The notes under the pieces are model-generated. The model was not told the DNA's origin. It saw only the letters and a list, made by a program, of their open reading frames with translations, and did no database searches. Positions 53,051 to 61,729 of a stretch of DNA of 64,000 bases are shown piece after piece (positions within the stretch are counted from its first letter, which is position 1; each line of letters begins with the position of its first letter). The translations under genes were made by a program, and so were the position numbers. This DNA is from Streptomyces litmocidini (GTDB lineage: Bacteria > Actinomycetota > Actinomycetes > Streptomycetales > Streptomycetaceae): positions 105,722 to 169,721 of the forward strand of contig NZ_BMTQ01000018.1 of assembly GCF_014649755.1 (NCBI RefSeq), read 5' to 3'.

Positions 53051-53890
53051 TCAGGCGGAGGACGCCCGTTCGCCCCAGACGGCGGCGGCGACGAGACCGG
53101 CCGCGTGCGCGGCGAGTCCGAGCCGCCCGTGGGAGGCGGCGACGGCGCTGCCGACGGCGGCGCCGAGCGCGTGCGCGCCCATGTCGCCGAGCATGCTCAC
53201 CTCGCCGAGGTCGTCGGCGAGGAGCGCCGCGGCGGCCCCCATCGGAGCGGCGGCGAGCGTCCCTCGCAGCAGCCCCGGCGCGCCGAGCCCGAGCACGAGG
53301 AGGCCCGCGCGCCCCGGCCGTACGTCCACGAGGTTCACCAGGTGCGCGGCACCGGCGATGACGACCCCGGCGAGGACCTTGTCGACGTGCTTCTCCTGGA
53401 GGAGGGCACCGGCCACGAGCGAGGCCCCACCGATCCCGAACAGCTTCACCGCGCCGCTGGTGACCTCGCCGCCCCGAAGCGCCGTCAGATGCGCCCGGAA
53501 TCCGCGCCGGTGGTCACCGCGCAGGTCGTCGTGGCGCCCGCACACGGCCGCCGCCGCGACGGCCAGGGCGGCGGCGGGTGCCGAGGGCAGGGCGGCGGCC
53601 GCCGAGCCGAGGGCGGCGGCCGGACCGGCCTGGAGGAGGACCGGCCGGCCGGCGTGGTTGGTCCGCTGCCAGTCGCCCGGGTTCCCCGGCGGCCGCCGCC
53701 TCAACTGCCCGTACGCGAGGCGGGTCGCCCCGAAGGCGGCCACGAACGTACCGAGCCGCGTCGCACCGAAGGCCCCGGCGACCGTACCGAGCCGCGTCGC
53801 ACCGAAGGCCCCGGCGACCGTACCGAGCCGCGTCGCACCGAAGGCCCCGGCGACCGCACCGCTCCGCCCTCGTCCCGGGGCCCGGGTCAC
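53051..53890 (-). CDS. MraY/WecA-like membrane protein with N-terminal repeats
   Basis: A 279-residue protein. Residues about 12-58 hold four AGAFGATRLGT-type 12-residue repeats. Several hydrophobic segments follow, with motifs recalling polyprenyl-phosphate HexNAc-1-phosphate transferases: GEVTSGAVKLFGIGG, NLVDVRPGRAGL and LADDLGEVSMLGDMGAHALG (compare NLxDG..GL and GDTGSLxLG). Length is short for MraY/WecA and the usual cytoplasmic aspartates are only partly kept, so activity is doubtful. GTG start lies in the recN stop as GTGA, so it is co-translated with recN. Confidence 0.62.
   Translation of the reverse strand: MTRAPGRGRSGAVAGAFGATRLGTVAGAFGATRLGTVAGAFGATRLGTFVAAFGATRLAYGQLRRRPPGNPGDWQRTNHAGRPVLLQAGPAAALGSAAAALPSAPAAALAVAAAAVCGRHDDLRGDHRRGFRAHLTALRGGEVTSGAVKLFGIGGASLVAGALLQEKHVDKVLAGVVIAGAAHLVNLVDVRPGRAGLLVLGLGAPGLLRGTLAAAPMGAAAALLADDLGEVSMLGDMGAHALGAAVGSAVAASHGRLGLAAHAAGLVAAAVWGERASSA
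53748..53855. repeat. three perfect 36-base tandem repeats inside coding sequence
   Basis: Identical units at 53748-53783, 53784-53819 and 53820-53855, with a diverged fourth just below 53748. They encode the 12-residue repeats at the N-terminus of the MraY-like protein. In-frame length and identity point to recent slippage or recombination. Confidence 0.9.
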
Positions 53891-55629
53891 GCGTCCGCCC
53901 GTGCCGTGGCGAGCAGCTCCTCCGCGTGGGCCCTGGCCGTCTCGGAGTCCTCCTGGCCGGCGAGCATCCGGGACAGCTCCCGGACCCGCTCCTCGCCCTC
54001 CAGGACGGTGACGCCGGAACGGGTCACGGAGCCGTCGTTCGTCTTCTCGACGAGCAGCTGCCGGTCGGCGAAGGCCGCGACCTGCGGGAGGTGGGTGACG
54101 ACCACGACCTGGGCGGACTTGGCGAGCTTGGCGAGCCGGCGGCCGATCTCGACGGCCGCCTTGCCGCCGACGCCCGCGTCGACCTCGTCGAAGAGGTACG
54201 TCGGCACCGGGTCGACCCCGGCGAAGACGACCTCCACGGCGAGCATCACCCGGGACAGCTCACCGCCGGACGCGCCCTTGGCGATGGGCCGGGGCGGGGC
54301 GCCGGGGTGCGGGGCGAGCAGCAGCTCGACCTCGTCGGCGCCGGACGGCCCGTAGGCGACGCGCCGGCCTCCGACCTCCACGCCCTCGGGGTCCTCGGTC
54401 TGGGCGAGGGAGAAGGACACGCGCGCGTGGGGCATGGCCAGCGAGGCGAGTTCGGCGGTGACCGCGTCGGCGAACCGGGCGGCCGTCTCCGTGCGCGCGT
54501 CGGTGAGCCGCTGGGCGAGCACCGACAGTTCGTCGCGCAGCCGGTCCCGTTCGGCGGTGAGCTCCTCGATCCGGTCGTCGTCGTTGTCGAGTTCGCCGAG
54601 CCGGGTCGCGCTCTCCTCCGCCCAGGCGAGGACGGCGGCGATGTCCTCGCCGTACTTCCTCGTCAGCTGGGTGAGCAGTGCCCGCCGCTCCTCGACGGCG
54701 GCGAGCCGCAGCGGGTCGGCGTCCAGGTCGTCGGCGTATCCGGCCAGTTCCTGCGCCACGTCCGAGAGCAGGATGGAGATCTCGCCCATCCGGTCGGCGA
54801 GCCCGGCGAGCGCCGGGTCGTGCGACCGTACGGCCTCCAGGGCCCGGCCCGCACCGGCGACCAGGGTGGTCGCGTCGACGGCCTCGGGGTCCTCCGGGTT
54901 GCCCGCGAGCGCGCTGTGCGCGAGCGCGGCGGCGGAGGCGAGGGCTTCGGCGTGCCCGAGCCGCTCGGCCTCGGCGGCGAGTTCGGCGTCCTCACCGGGC
55001 AGCGGGGCGACGGCCTCGATCTCGCCGAGCCCGAAGCGCAGCAGATCGGCCTCCTGGGCGCGTTCCCTGGCCCGGGTGGTGATCTCGTCCAGCTCGGCGG
55101 TGACGGCGCGCAGCCGCCGGTACGCCTCGCCGTAGGCGGCGAGCGGCACGGAGACGGCCTCGCCCGCGTACCGGTCGAGCGCGCCGCGCTGCCGGGCCGG
55201 CTTGAGCAGGCCCTGCTGGTCGGTCTGGCCGTGGACGGCGACGAGCTCGTCGGCGAGTTCGGCGAGCAGCCCGACGGGCACGGAGCGCCCGCCGAGGTGG
55301 GCCCGCGAGCGTCCCTCGGCGGAGACGGTACGGCTGACGAGGAGCACGCCCTCGTCGAGCTCGGCACCGGCCTCCTCGGCGCGGGCGGCGACGGACGAGC
55401 CCGGGGGCACGCTGATCCGCCCCTCGACGACGGCCGAGGCCGCGCCGATCCGCACCAGGGCCGGGTCGGCACGTCCGCCGAGCAGCAGCCCCAGGCTGGT
55501 CACGACCATGGTCTTGCCCGCACCGGTCTCACCGGTCACCGCGGTGAAGCCGGGCGACAGCTCGACCACCGCGTCGTCGATGACCCCGAGCGACCGTATC
55601 CGCATCTCCTCCAGCACGCCCCAGACCAT
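53887..55629 (-). CDS. recN: DNA repair protein RecN
   Basis: A 580-residue SMC-like ATPase of double-strand break repair. Walker A is VTGETGAGKTMVVTSLGLLL near the N-terminus (about 30-49), the middle is a long coiled coil, and the signature GASGGELSRVMLAVEVV and Walker B TYLFDEVDAGVGG lie in the C-terminal third. ATG 55629 or GTG 55617 (VLEEMRIRSLG) could be the start; neither has a clear Shine-Dalgarno. Neighbours nadK and tlyA upstream give the conserved tlyA-nadK-recN order of actinobacteria. Confidence 0.96.
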   Translation of the reverse strand: MVWGVLEEMRIRSLGVIDDAVVELSPGFTAVTGETGAGKTMVVTSLGLLLGGRADPALVRIGAASAVVEGRISVPPGSSVAARAEEAGAELDEGVLLVSRTVSAEGRSRAHLGGRSVPVGLLAELADELVAVHGQTDQQGLLKPARQRGALDRYAGEAVSVPLAAYGEAYRRLRAVTAELDEITTRARERAQEADLLRFGLGEIEAVAPLPGEDAELAAEAERLGHAEALASAAALAHSALAGNPEDPEAVDATTLVAGAGRALEAVRSHDPALAGLADRMGEISILLSDVAQELAGYADDLDADPLRLAAVEERRALLTQLTRKYGEDIAAVLAWAEESATRLGELDNDDDRIEELTAERDRLRDELSVLAQRLTDARTETAARFADAVTAELASLAMPHARVSFSLAQTEDPEGVEVGGRRVAYGPSGADEVELLLAPHPGAPPRPIAKGASGGELSRVMLAVEVVFAGVDPVPTYLFDEVDAGVGGKAAVEIGRRLAKLAKSAQVVVVTHLPQVAAFADRQLLVEKTNDGSVTRSGVTVLEGEERVRELSRMLAGQEDSETARAHAEELLATARADA

Positions 55630-55755
55630 ACGAGGTTTACCGGGTCCGATGCGACATCACCCCCGGCCGTGACCCTCGGACGCGCCGTTCGTTACGGACC
55701 CGCCGGGGTACCGGCGCGGTGTGCCGCACCGCGTCGGCACGGACTCACCGGGGTG

Positions 55756-56679
55756 TCAGTGCGGTGCGCCCCGCCATCCCGAGACGGGCAGGGCGAACTT
55801 GGCGACGAGCCGGTCCGTGAAGGAGGCGTGGTGCAGCCGGGCGAGCCGGACCGGCACGGCGCCCCGCCGCACCTCGACGCGGGCTCCCGCCGGAAGCTCC
55901 ACCGTCCGCCGCCCGTCGCACCACAGCACCCCGTGCGGGGTGTGCGGCTCGACCTCGACGGCGAGCACCGACTGGGGGGTGGTGATCAACGGCTTGGCGA
56001 AGAGGGCGTGGGCCCCGATCGGAACCATGAGCAGCGCCTCGACCTCGGGCCAGACGACCGGGCCGCCCGCCGAGAAGGCGTACGCGGTGGAGCCGGTGGG
56101 TGTCGCGCAGATCACCCCGTCGCAGCCGAAGCCGGTCACCGGGCGTCCGTCGATCGCGAGCACGACCTCCAGCATCCGCTCCGGCGAGACCTTCTGCACG
56201 GCGGCCTCGTTGAGCGCCCAGTCGCGGTGCAGGACGTCGCCGTTCTCGTACACGACGACGTCGAGGGTCATCCGCTCCTCGACCTCGTACGCCTTGGTGA
56301 CGACCCGGTCCACGACCTTGTCGAGGTCGTCGCGCTCGGCCTCGGCGAGGAAGCCGACGCGCCCCAGGTTGACGCCGAGCATGGGCACGCCGGAGGCGCG
56401 GGAGAACTCCGCGCCGCGCAGCAGGGTGCCGTCGCCTCCGAGGACGACGAGGAGTTCACAGCCGTCGAGGGCGTCGGGGCAGCCTTCCGGCACCCTCTCG
56501 ACGGACGGCGGCAGCGGCAGGTCCGCCGCCTCGGCCTCCAGGACGCGGACGCCGATGCCGCAGCGCAGCAGCCCCAGGACGACCAGTTCGGCGCTGCGCA
56601 CGGCGGCCGGCCGGCCGGTGTGCGCGAGCAGGAAGACGGTGCGTGTTGTTCCCGATGGTGCTGCTGCAGTTGAGCTCAA
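55756..56679 (-). CDS. nadK: NAD kinase
   Basis: A 307-residue enzyme phosphorylating NAD to NADP. The GGDGT motif is LVVLGGDGTLLRGAEF, with the NLGRVGFLAE block and the conserved CDGVICATPTGSTAYAFSAG. A TTG start at 56679 is chosen: it overlaps the tlyA stop as TTGA and GAGGGA lies five bases upstream, and it gives the usual length. Upstream in-frame sequence is Gly/Arg-rich and overlaps tlyA. Confidence 0.95.
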   Translation of the reverse strand: MSSTAAAPSGTTRTVFLLAHTGRPAAVRSAELVVLGLLRCGIGVRVLEAEAADLPLPPSVERVPEGCPDALDGCELLVVLGGDGTLLRGAEFSRASGVPMLGVNLGRVGFLAEAERDDLDKVVDRVVTKAYEVEERMTLDVVVYENGDVLHRDWALNEAAVQKVSPERMLEVVLAIDGRPVTGFGCDGVICATPTGSTAYAFSAGGPVVWPEVEALLMVPIGAHALFAKPLITTPQSVLAVEVEPHTPHGVLWCDGRRTVELPAGARVEVRRGAVPVRLARLHHASFTDRLVAKFALPVSGWRGAPH

Positions 56680-57491
56680 CGAGGTCCCTCCGCCACGGCG
56701 CGGTCGACGTCCGCCGGATCCAGCGCGGGCGCGCCTGCCCGCAGCCACAGAAAGTACTCGACGTTGCCGGAGGGGCCGGGCAGCGGGCTGGCGGTGACGC
56801 CGAGGACTCCGAGGCCGAGCTCGCCGGCCTGCCGGGCCACGTTCTTCACGGCGTCCGCGCGGAGCTCGGTGGAGCGTACGACTCCGCCGGTGCCGAGCCG
56901 CTCCTTGCCCACCTCGAACTGCGGCTTGACCATGAGCACGAGGTCGGCGCCGGGCGCCGTGCAGGCCGCGAGGGCGGGCAGGACGAGGCCGAGCGGGATG
57001 AAGGACAGGTCGCCGACGACGAGGTCGACCGGGACGCCGTCGATGGCGTCGAGCGTCAACTCGCGTACGTTCGTGCGGTCCTTCACGGTGACGCGCTCGT
57101 CGCTCTGCAGCGACCAGGCGAGCTGACCGTAGCCGACGTCCACGGCGACGACGTGGGCGGCGCCCGCGCGCAGCAGGACGTCCGTGAAGCCGCCGGTGGA
57201 GGCTCCGGCGTCCAGGGCGCGCCGGCCCTCGACCTTCAGCCCCTCGGGCACGAAGGCGGCGAAGGCCCCGGCGAGCTTGTGGCCGCCGCGCGAGACGTAG
57301 TCGGGGTCGGAGTCGTCCTGGACGACGACGATGGCCGCGGCGGTCTCGACCTGGGTGGCGGGCTTGGTGGCGACGGTCTTGCCGACGGTCACCCGGCCCG
57401 CGGCGATCAGCTGGCTGGCGTGCTCGCGCGAGCGCGCGAGCTTGCGCCGGACCAGCTCGGCGTCGAGACGGCGGCGTGCCACTCCTGCCAC
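56676..57491 (-). CDS. tlyA: TlyA-type rRNA 2'-O-methyltransferase
   Basis: A 271-residue enzyme. The N-terminal S4 domain is ARRRLDAELVRRKLARSREH...AGRVTVG, followed by the FtsJ-like methyltransferase with ALDAGASTGGFTDVLLRAGA as the SAM-binding motif I; DLSFIPLGLVLPAL and MVKPQFEVG are further family blocks (K-D-K-E-type catalytic residues). Methylates ribose in 16S and 23S rRNA in mycobacteria and confers capreomycin sensitivity. First of the tlyA-nadK(-recN) run; GTG start. Confidence 0.94.
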   Translation of the reverse strand: MAGVARRRLDAELVRRKLARSREHASQLIAAGRVTVGKTVATKPATQVETAAAIVVVQDDSDPDYVSRGGHKLAGAFAAFVPEGLKVEGRRALDAGASTGGFTDVLLRAGAAHVVAVDVGYGQLAWSLQSDERVTVKDRTNVRELTLDAIDGVPVDLVVGDLSFIPLGLVLPALAACTAPGADLVLMVKPQFEVGKERLGTGGVVRSTELRADAVKNVARQAGELGLGVLGVTASPLPGPSGNVEYFLWLRAGAPALDPADVDRAVAEGPR

Positions 57492-57498
57492 GTTCGGT

Positions 57499-57762
57499 TC
57501 AGCTCCTGTGGTCGTGCGGACGGGGGGCGGGGTGCGTGTCGAGCGAGGTCAGCTCGGCGCGCAGTCCACGGTGTACATCCTCGTACACCTCCAGGTGTCC
57601 GTCCGCCGGGAGGTGGTCGAGCTCGGCGAGACGTGCGAGGTGGGCGTCGACGGCGGGATGGCCGGTGGGCTCCGGGGCGACGCCGAGCGGCGAGGGTCCC
57701 GCGGGCTCGTGCGTCTCGGCCGGGTCCCGCTCCTGCGGGGCTTCGGGGGTGGCGGCGCTCAT
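57499..57762 (-). CDS. small acidic protein of unknown function
   Basis: An 87-residue protein seven bases upstream of tlyA. The first 35 residues are Pro/Glu-rich; the rest, HPAVDAHLARLAELDHLPAD followed by GHLEVYEDVHRGLRAELTSL, looks helical and is typical of small conserved actinobacterial proteins at this place. Starts ATG 57762. Divergent from the SCP2 gene. No function known to me. Confidence 0.7.
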   Translation of the reverse strand: MSAATPEAPQERDPAETHEPAGPSPLGVAPEPTGHPAVDAHLARLAELDHLPADGHLEVYEDVHRGLRAELTSLDTHPAPRPHDHRS

Positions 57763-57804
57763 GCCTCGACGCTACCGCGAAGCCCTGGGGTACCGTCGAC
57801 GGCG

Positions 57805-58152
57805 ATGGCGACGATCACGGAGTGCCGCGGCGCACTGGACAGACTCTCGGACAATCTCGCGCGGGCGGACGAGGGCGTGCGCGGTGCGGCCGCGCTCGAC
57901 CGCAGCCTGAGCTGCCACGTCACCGACCTCGACACGACGTTCACGGGCCGTCTCGCGGACGGCCGGATCCGGGTCGACGCCACGGTGGCGGGCCCGCCGC
58001 CGGCCAAGGCGGACATCCGGCTCGCGATGACCGGCGACGACCTGGTGGCGATGGTGGACGGCAGGCTGAACTTCGCGAAGGCCTGGGCCTCGGGCCGGGT
58101 CAGACTGGAGGCCGGCTTCCGGGACCTCCTGCGGCTGAGGTCTCTTCTGTAG
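57805..58152 (+). CDS. SCP2 sterol-binding domain protein
   Basis: A 115-residue single-domain protein. LSCHVTDLDTTFTGRLADGR, the DIRLAMTGDDLVAMVDGRL block and NFAKAWASGRVRLEAGFRDL are the lipid-carrier SCP2 pattern. Likely binds a hydrophobic ligand; function in Streptomyces unknown. ATG 57805 lies 43 bases from the divergent small gene. Ends at a GC-rich hairpin. Confidence 0.85.
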   Translation: MATITECRGALDRLSDNLARADEGVRGAAALDRSLSCHVTDLDTTFTGRLADGRIRVDATVAGPPPAKADIRLAMTGDDLVAMVDGRLNFAKAWASGRVRLEAGFRDLLRLRSLL

Positions 58153-58153
58153 C

Positions 58154-58258
58154 GCGGCCCCTGCGTCCGGGGCCGCTCCCGCGGCACGGCCCCGCCCCTC
58201 GGGTCACTCCCCCGTGCCTCGGGCCGCTCCCGCGGCACGGCACCCGGCGTCTCGGGTC
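58154..58258. terminator. hairpin and direct repeat between convergent genes
   Basis: 8-base-pair stem GCGGCCCC/GGGGCCGC (58154-58161 with 58169-58176) after the SCP2 stop. A 19-base sequence GCCGCTCCCGCGGCACGGC occurs at 58172 and again at 58223, 51 bases apart. Probably terminates both convergent genes. Confidence 0.5.
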
Positions 58259-58259
58259 G

Positions 58260-59105
<846 letters not shown>

Positions 59106-59169
59106 ACCCGCACTCCCGCTGTCTCGTCCGTGGCCGTGTGCGGCGGTGACGACCACGACCCACGCGAAG

Positions 59170-59188
59170 TTAGGTTAGCCTACCCAAC
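59170..59188. promoter_or_regulatory. candidate iron box (DmdR/IdeR site)
   Basis: TTAGGTTAGCCTACCCAAC inside the larger dyad AAGTTAGG...CCCAACTT matches the 19-base DtxR/IdeR-type operator TTAGGTTAGGCTNNCCTAA at most positions. It is 65 bases upstream of the FecE-type ATPase and just before the HAD phosphatase stop. Confidence 0.75.
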
Positions 59189-59216
59189 TTCGCCCGTCGT
59201 CCGGGATGCCGGGGAC

Positions 59217-60293
59217 TCACACCCCCAGAAGCGCCAGCACCTTCCCCGCGTCCGGCACGTCCGCACCCGGCCGGTCCGCCTCCGACCAGGCCGCACCGCA
59301 CAGCGCCCGCACCGCGTCCAGCACGTCCGCCCCCTCGCCCGGCGCACCGTCGAGGACGAGCTCACCGCCGCTCACGGAGGCCCGCCACCCCCCGCACCCG
59401 AAACCCCCGTCCTCGTCCGCGACGACCTCGGGCTGCCCCACGAGCAGCCCCCGCAGATCGGCCGCCACGTACGTGGGCCGGTGCTCGGGCACGGCCGCGA
59501 GCAGCTGCGCCACGTCCGTCACCCCGGTCAGCACGAGCAGCGAGTCCACCCCGCCGTTGAACGCCCCCTCGATGTCCGTGTCCAGCCGGTCCCCCACCAC
59601 CAGCGGCCGCTCCGCCCCCGTCCGCAGCACCGTCTCCCGGTGCATCGGCGGCAGCGGCTTCCCCGCGACCTTCGGCTCGAACCGCCCCCCGGTGGCGATG
59701 CGCACGACCTCCACGGCCGCCCCGTTCCCCGGCCCGATCCCCCGCGCCCCGGGAATGGTCAGATCGGTGTTCGAGGCGTACCACGGCACGCCCCGCGCCA
59801 CCGCGTAGGCCGCCTCCGCGAACCTCCCCCACGGCAGCTCCGGGCCGCCGTACCCCTGCACGACCGCAGCCGGGTCGTGGTCCGCCGACTCCACCGGTAC
59901 GAGCCCCCGCTCGCGCAGCGCCACCCGCAGCCCCTCGCCGCCGATGACCAGCACCCTGGACCCCGCAGGCACCTCGTCCGCGATCAGCCGGGCCACCGCC
60001 TGCGCCGAGGTGACCACGTCCCCTGCCTCCGCCGGCACGCCCAGCTCCGTCAGGTGCTCCGCCACCTCACCCGGCGTCCGCAGCGCGTTGTTGGTGACGT
60101 ACGCCAGGTGCATCCCGCCGGCCCGGGCCGTCCCGAGCGCCTCCACGGCGTGCGGTACGGGCTCCCCGCCCGCGTACACGACGCCGTCCAGGTCCAGGAG
60201 CGCCGTGTCGTACGCCTCGCTCAGCGCGGCCGCGCTGCCCGCCGGGCACTTCCTGCCGCCGTCCCGCCGTTCCCGACCGTTCCGCACCGTCAC
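59217..60293 (-). CDS. HAD-superfamily IIA phosphatase
   Basis: A 358-residue haloacid dehalogenase-like hydrolase. Motif I DTALLDLDGVVYAGGE (about 29-44) has the nucleophile Asp, motif II is AYVTNNALRTP, motif III is the KPLPPMHRE lysine and motif IV is VVGDRLDTDIEGA. The cap between is the type IIA (NagD-like) alpha/beta domain; typical substrates are phosphorylated sugars or nucleotides. GTG start 60293. Stands between the iron-type ATPase and the divergent DUF1015 gene. Confidence 0.92.
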   Translation of the reverse strand: MTVRNGRERRDGGRKCPAGSAAALSEAYDTALLDLDGVVYAGGEPVPHAVEALGTARAGGMHLAYVTNNALRTPGEVAEHLTELGVPAEAGDVVTSAQAVARLIADEVPAGSRVLVIGGEGLRVALRERGLVPVESADHDPAAVVQGYGGPELPWGRFAEAAYAVARGVPWYASNTDLTIPGARGIGPGNGAAVEVVRIATGGRFEPKVAGKPLPPMHRETVLRTGAERPLVVGDRLDTDIEGAFNGGVDSLLVLTGVTDVAQLLAAVPEHRPTYVAADLRGLLVGQPEVVADEDGGFGCGGWRASVSGGELVLDGAPGEGADVLDAVRALCGAAWSEADRPGADVPDAGKVLALLGV

Positions 60294-60371
60294 CGCGCAC
60301 TCCTCAGATCACCGGGTGAATTCCCCCACTCCTCCGATCATCGCTCATGCCCGCCCCCATACGATGACGGG

Positions 60372-61667
60372 ATGAACACATCAGGTCACGCGGCCGACGA
60401 CGTCCGCGACGACGCCACAGGTCTGCGCCTGGCCCCGTTCCGCGGACTCCGGTACGTCCCCGAGCGGGTCGGCAGCCTCGCCGCCGTGACGTCCCCTCCC
60501 TACGACGTCGTCGTACGACCTGACGGACTGCTCCATCTGGAGTCCGCCGACCCCCACAACATCGTCCGGCTGATCCTCCCGCAGGCGATCACCGCCGGCA
60601 CCCGCCATCGCAAGGCCGCCGTCACCCTCGACCGCTGGCTCGCGGACGGCGTCCTCGCCCCGGACCCGGAGCCCGCCCTCTACGTGTACGAGCAGCAGGG
60701 CGACGGCATCCTCCAGCGCGGCGTCATCGGCGCCCTGGAGCTCTCCACGCCGGCGGAGGGCGTCGTCCTGCCCCACGAGGACGTCATGCCGCACGTCGTC
60801 GAGGACCGCGCCGCCCTGATGCGGACCACGGCCGCCAACCTGGAGCCCCTGCTCCTCACCTACGTCGGGGACGACGAGGGCGGCGCCGCCGAGGTCATCG
60901 AACGCACCGTCCAGCAGGAGCCGCTGCTCTCCACCACCACGGAGGACGGCTTCCAGCACCGCCTGTGGTCGGTCACGGACCCCGCCGAACTCGCCGCGGT
61001 CGCCGGCGACCTGGCCCGCCATCAGGCCCTCATCGCCGACGGCCACCACCGCTGGGCGACGTACCTGCGCCTCCGCGAGGAGCACGCGGCCCCCGGCCCC
61101 TGGAACTACGGCCTGGTCCTCCTCATCGACACCGCCCGCTACCCCCTGCGGGTCCGCGCGATCCACCGCCTCCTCAACCGCCTGCCGGTCTCCGACGCCC
61201 TCGCGGCCCTCGGAGACGCTTTCCGGGTGCGCAGGATCGACCAGCCGCTCCCCGCCGCCCTGGAGGCCCTGGAGGCCGCCACGGCCGAGGGAAACGCCTT
61301 CCTCCTCGCGGGCGACGGCGCCTTCCACCTCCTCGACCGCCCGGACCCCTCCCTCCTCGACCGCACGATCCGCACGGACCGCCCCCCGGCCTGGCGGACC
61401 CTGGACGCGACGGTCCTGCACTCCACCCTCCTGGAGCACGTCTGGCACATCCCGGACGCCCCCGAGGACATCGCCTACATCCACGACACGGAGGCGGCGG
61501 TCGCCCAGGCGGAACGCCGCGGCGGCACGGCCGTCCTCATGCATCCGGTACGGGAGGAGGTCGTCCGCGACCTCGCCCGCCAGGGCGTCACGATGCCCCG
61601 CAAGTCGACCTCCTTCGGCCCGAAGCCCGCGACGGGCCTGGTCCTGAGGAGCCTGGCCCTGGACTGA
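60372..61667 (+). CDS. DUF1015 family protein
   Basis: A 431-residue protein of DUF1015 (COG4198). Markers: FRGLRYVPERVGSLAAVTSP, PYDVV, the HNIVRLILP region, LIADGHHRWATYL and the C-terminal region with VLMHPVREEVVRDLARQG and MPRKSTSFGPKPATGLV. Homologues occur next to genes for serine or phosphoserine metabolism in other phyla, and I recall an association of related proteins with SerC-type functions, but the biochemical role here is not certain. ATG 60372. Ends at a bidirectional terminator. Confidence 0.9.
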   Translation: MNTSGHAADDVRDDATGLRLAPFRGLRYVPERVGSLAAVTSPPYDVVVRPDGLLHLESADPHNIVRLILPQAITAGTRHRKAAVTLDRWLADGVLAPDPEPALYVYEQQGDGILQRGVIGALELSTPAEGVVLPHEDVMPHVVEDRAALMRTTAANLEPLLLTYVGDDEGGAAEVIERTVQQEPLLSTTTEDGFQHRLWSVTDPAELAAVAGDLARHQALIADGHHRWATYLRLREEHAAPGPWNYGLVLLIDTARYPLRVRAIHRLLNRLPVSDALAALGDAFRVRRIDQPLPAALEALEAATAEGNAFLLAGDGAFHLLDRPDPSLLDRTIRTDRPPAWRTLDATVLHSTLLEHVWHIPDAPEDIAYIHDTEAAVAQAERRGGTAVLMHPVREEVVRDLARQGVTMPRKSTSFGPKPATGLVLRSLALD

Positions 61668-61685
61668 GGGGGCCGGAACGAAGAA

Positions 61686-61710
61686 GGGCGGCACCCAGCG
61701 GGTGCCGCCC
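61686..61710. terminator. bidirectional terminator hairpin
   Basis: Perfect 11-base-pair stem GGGCGGCACCC (61686-61696) with 61700-61710 and AGC loop, between the convergent DUF1015 and TPR-protein genes. Confidence 0.85.
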
Positions 61711-61729
61711 TCCTCACTGCTCCGGGGGA

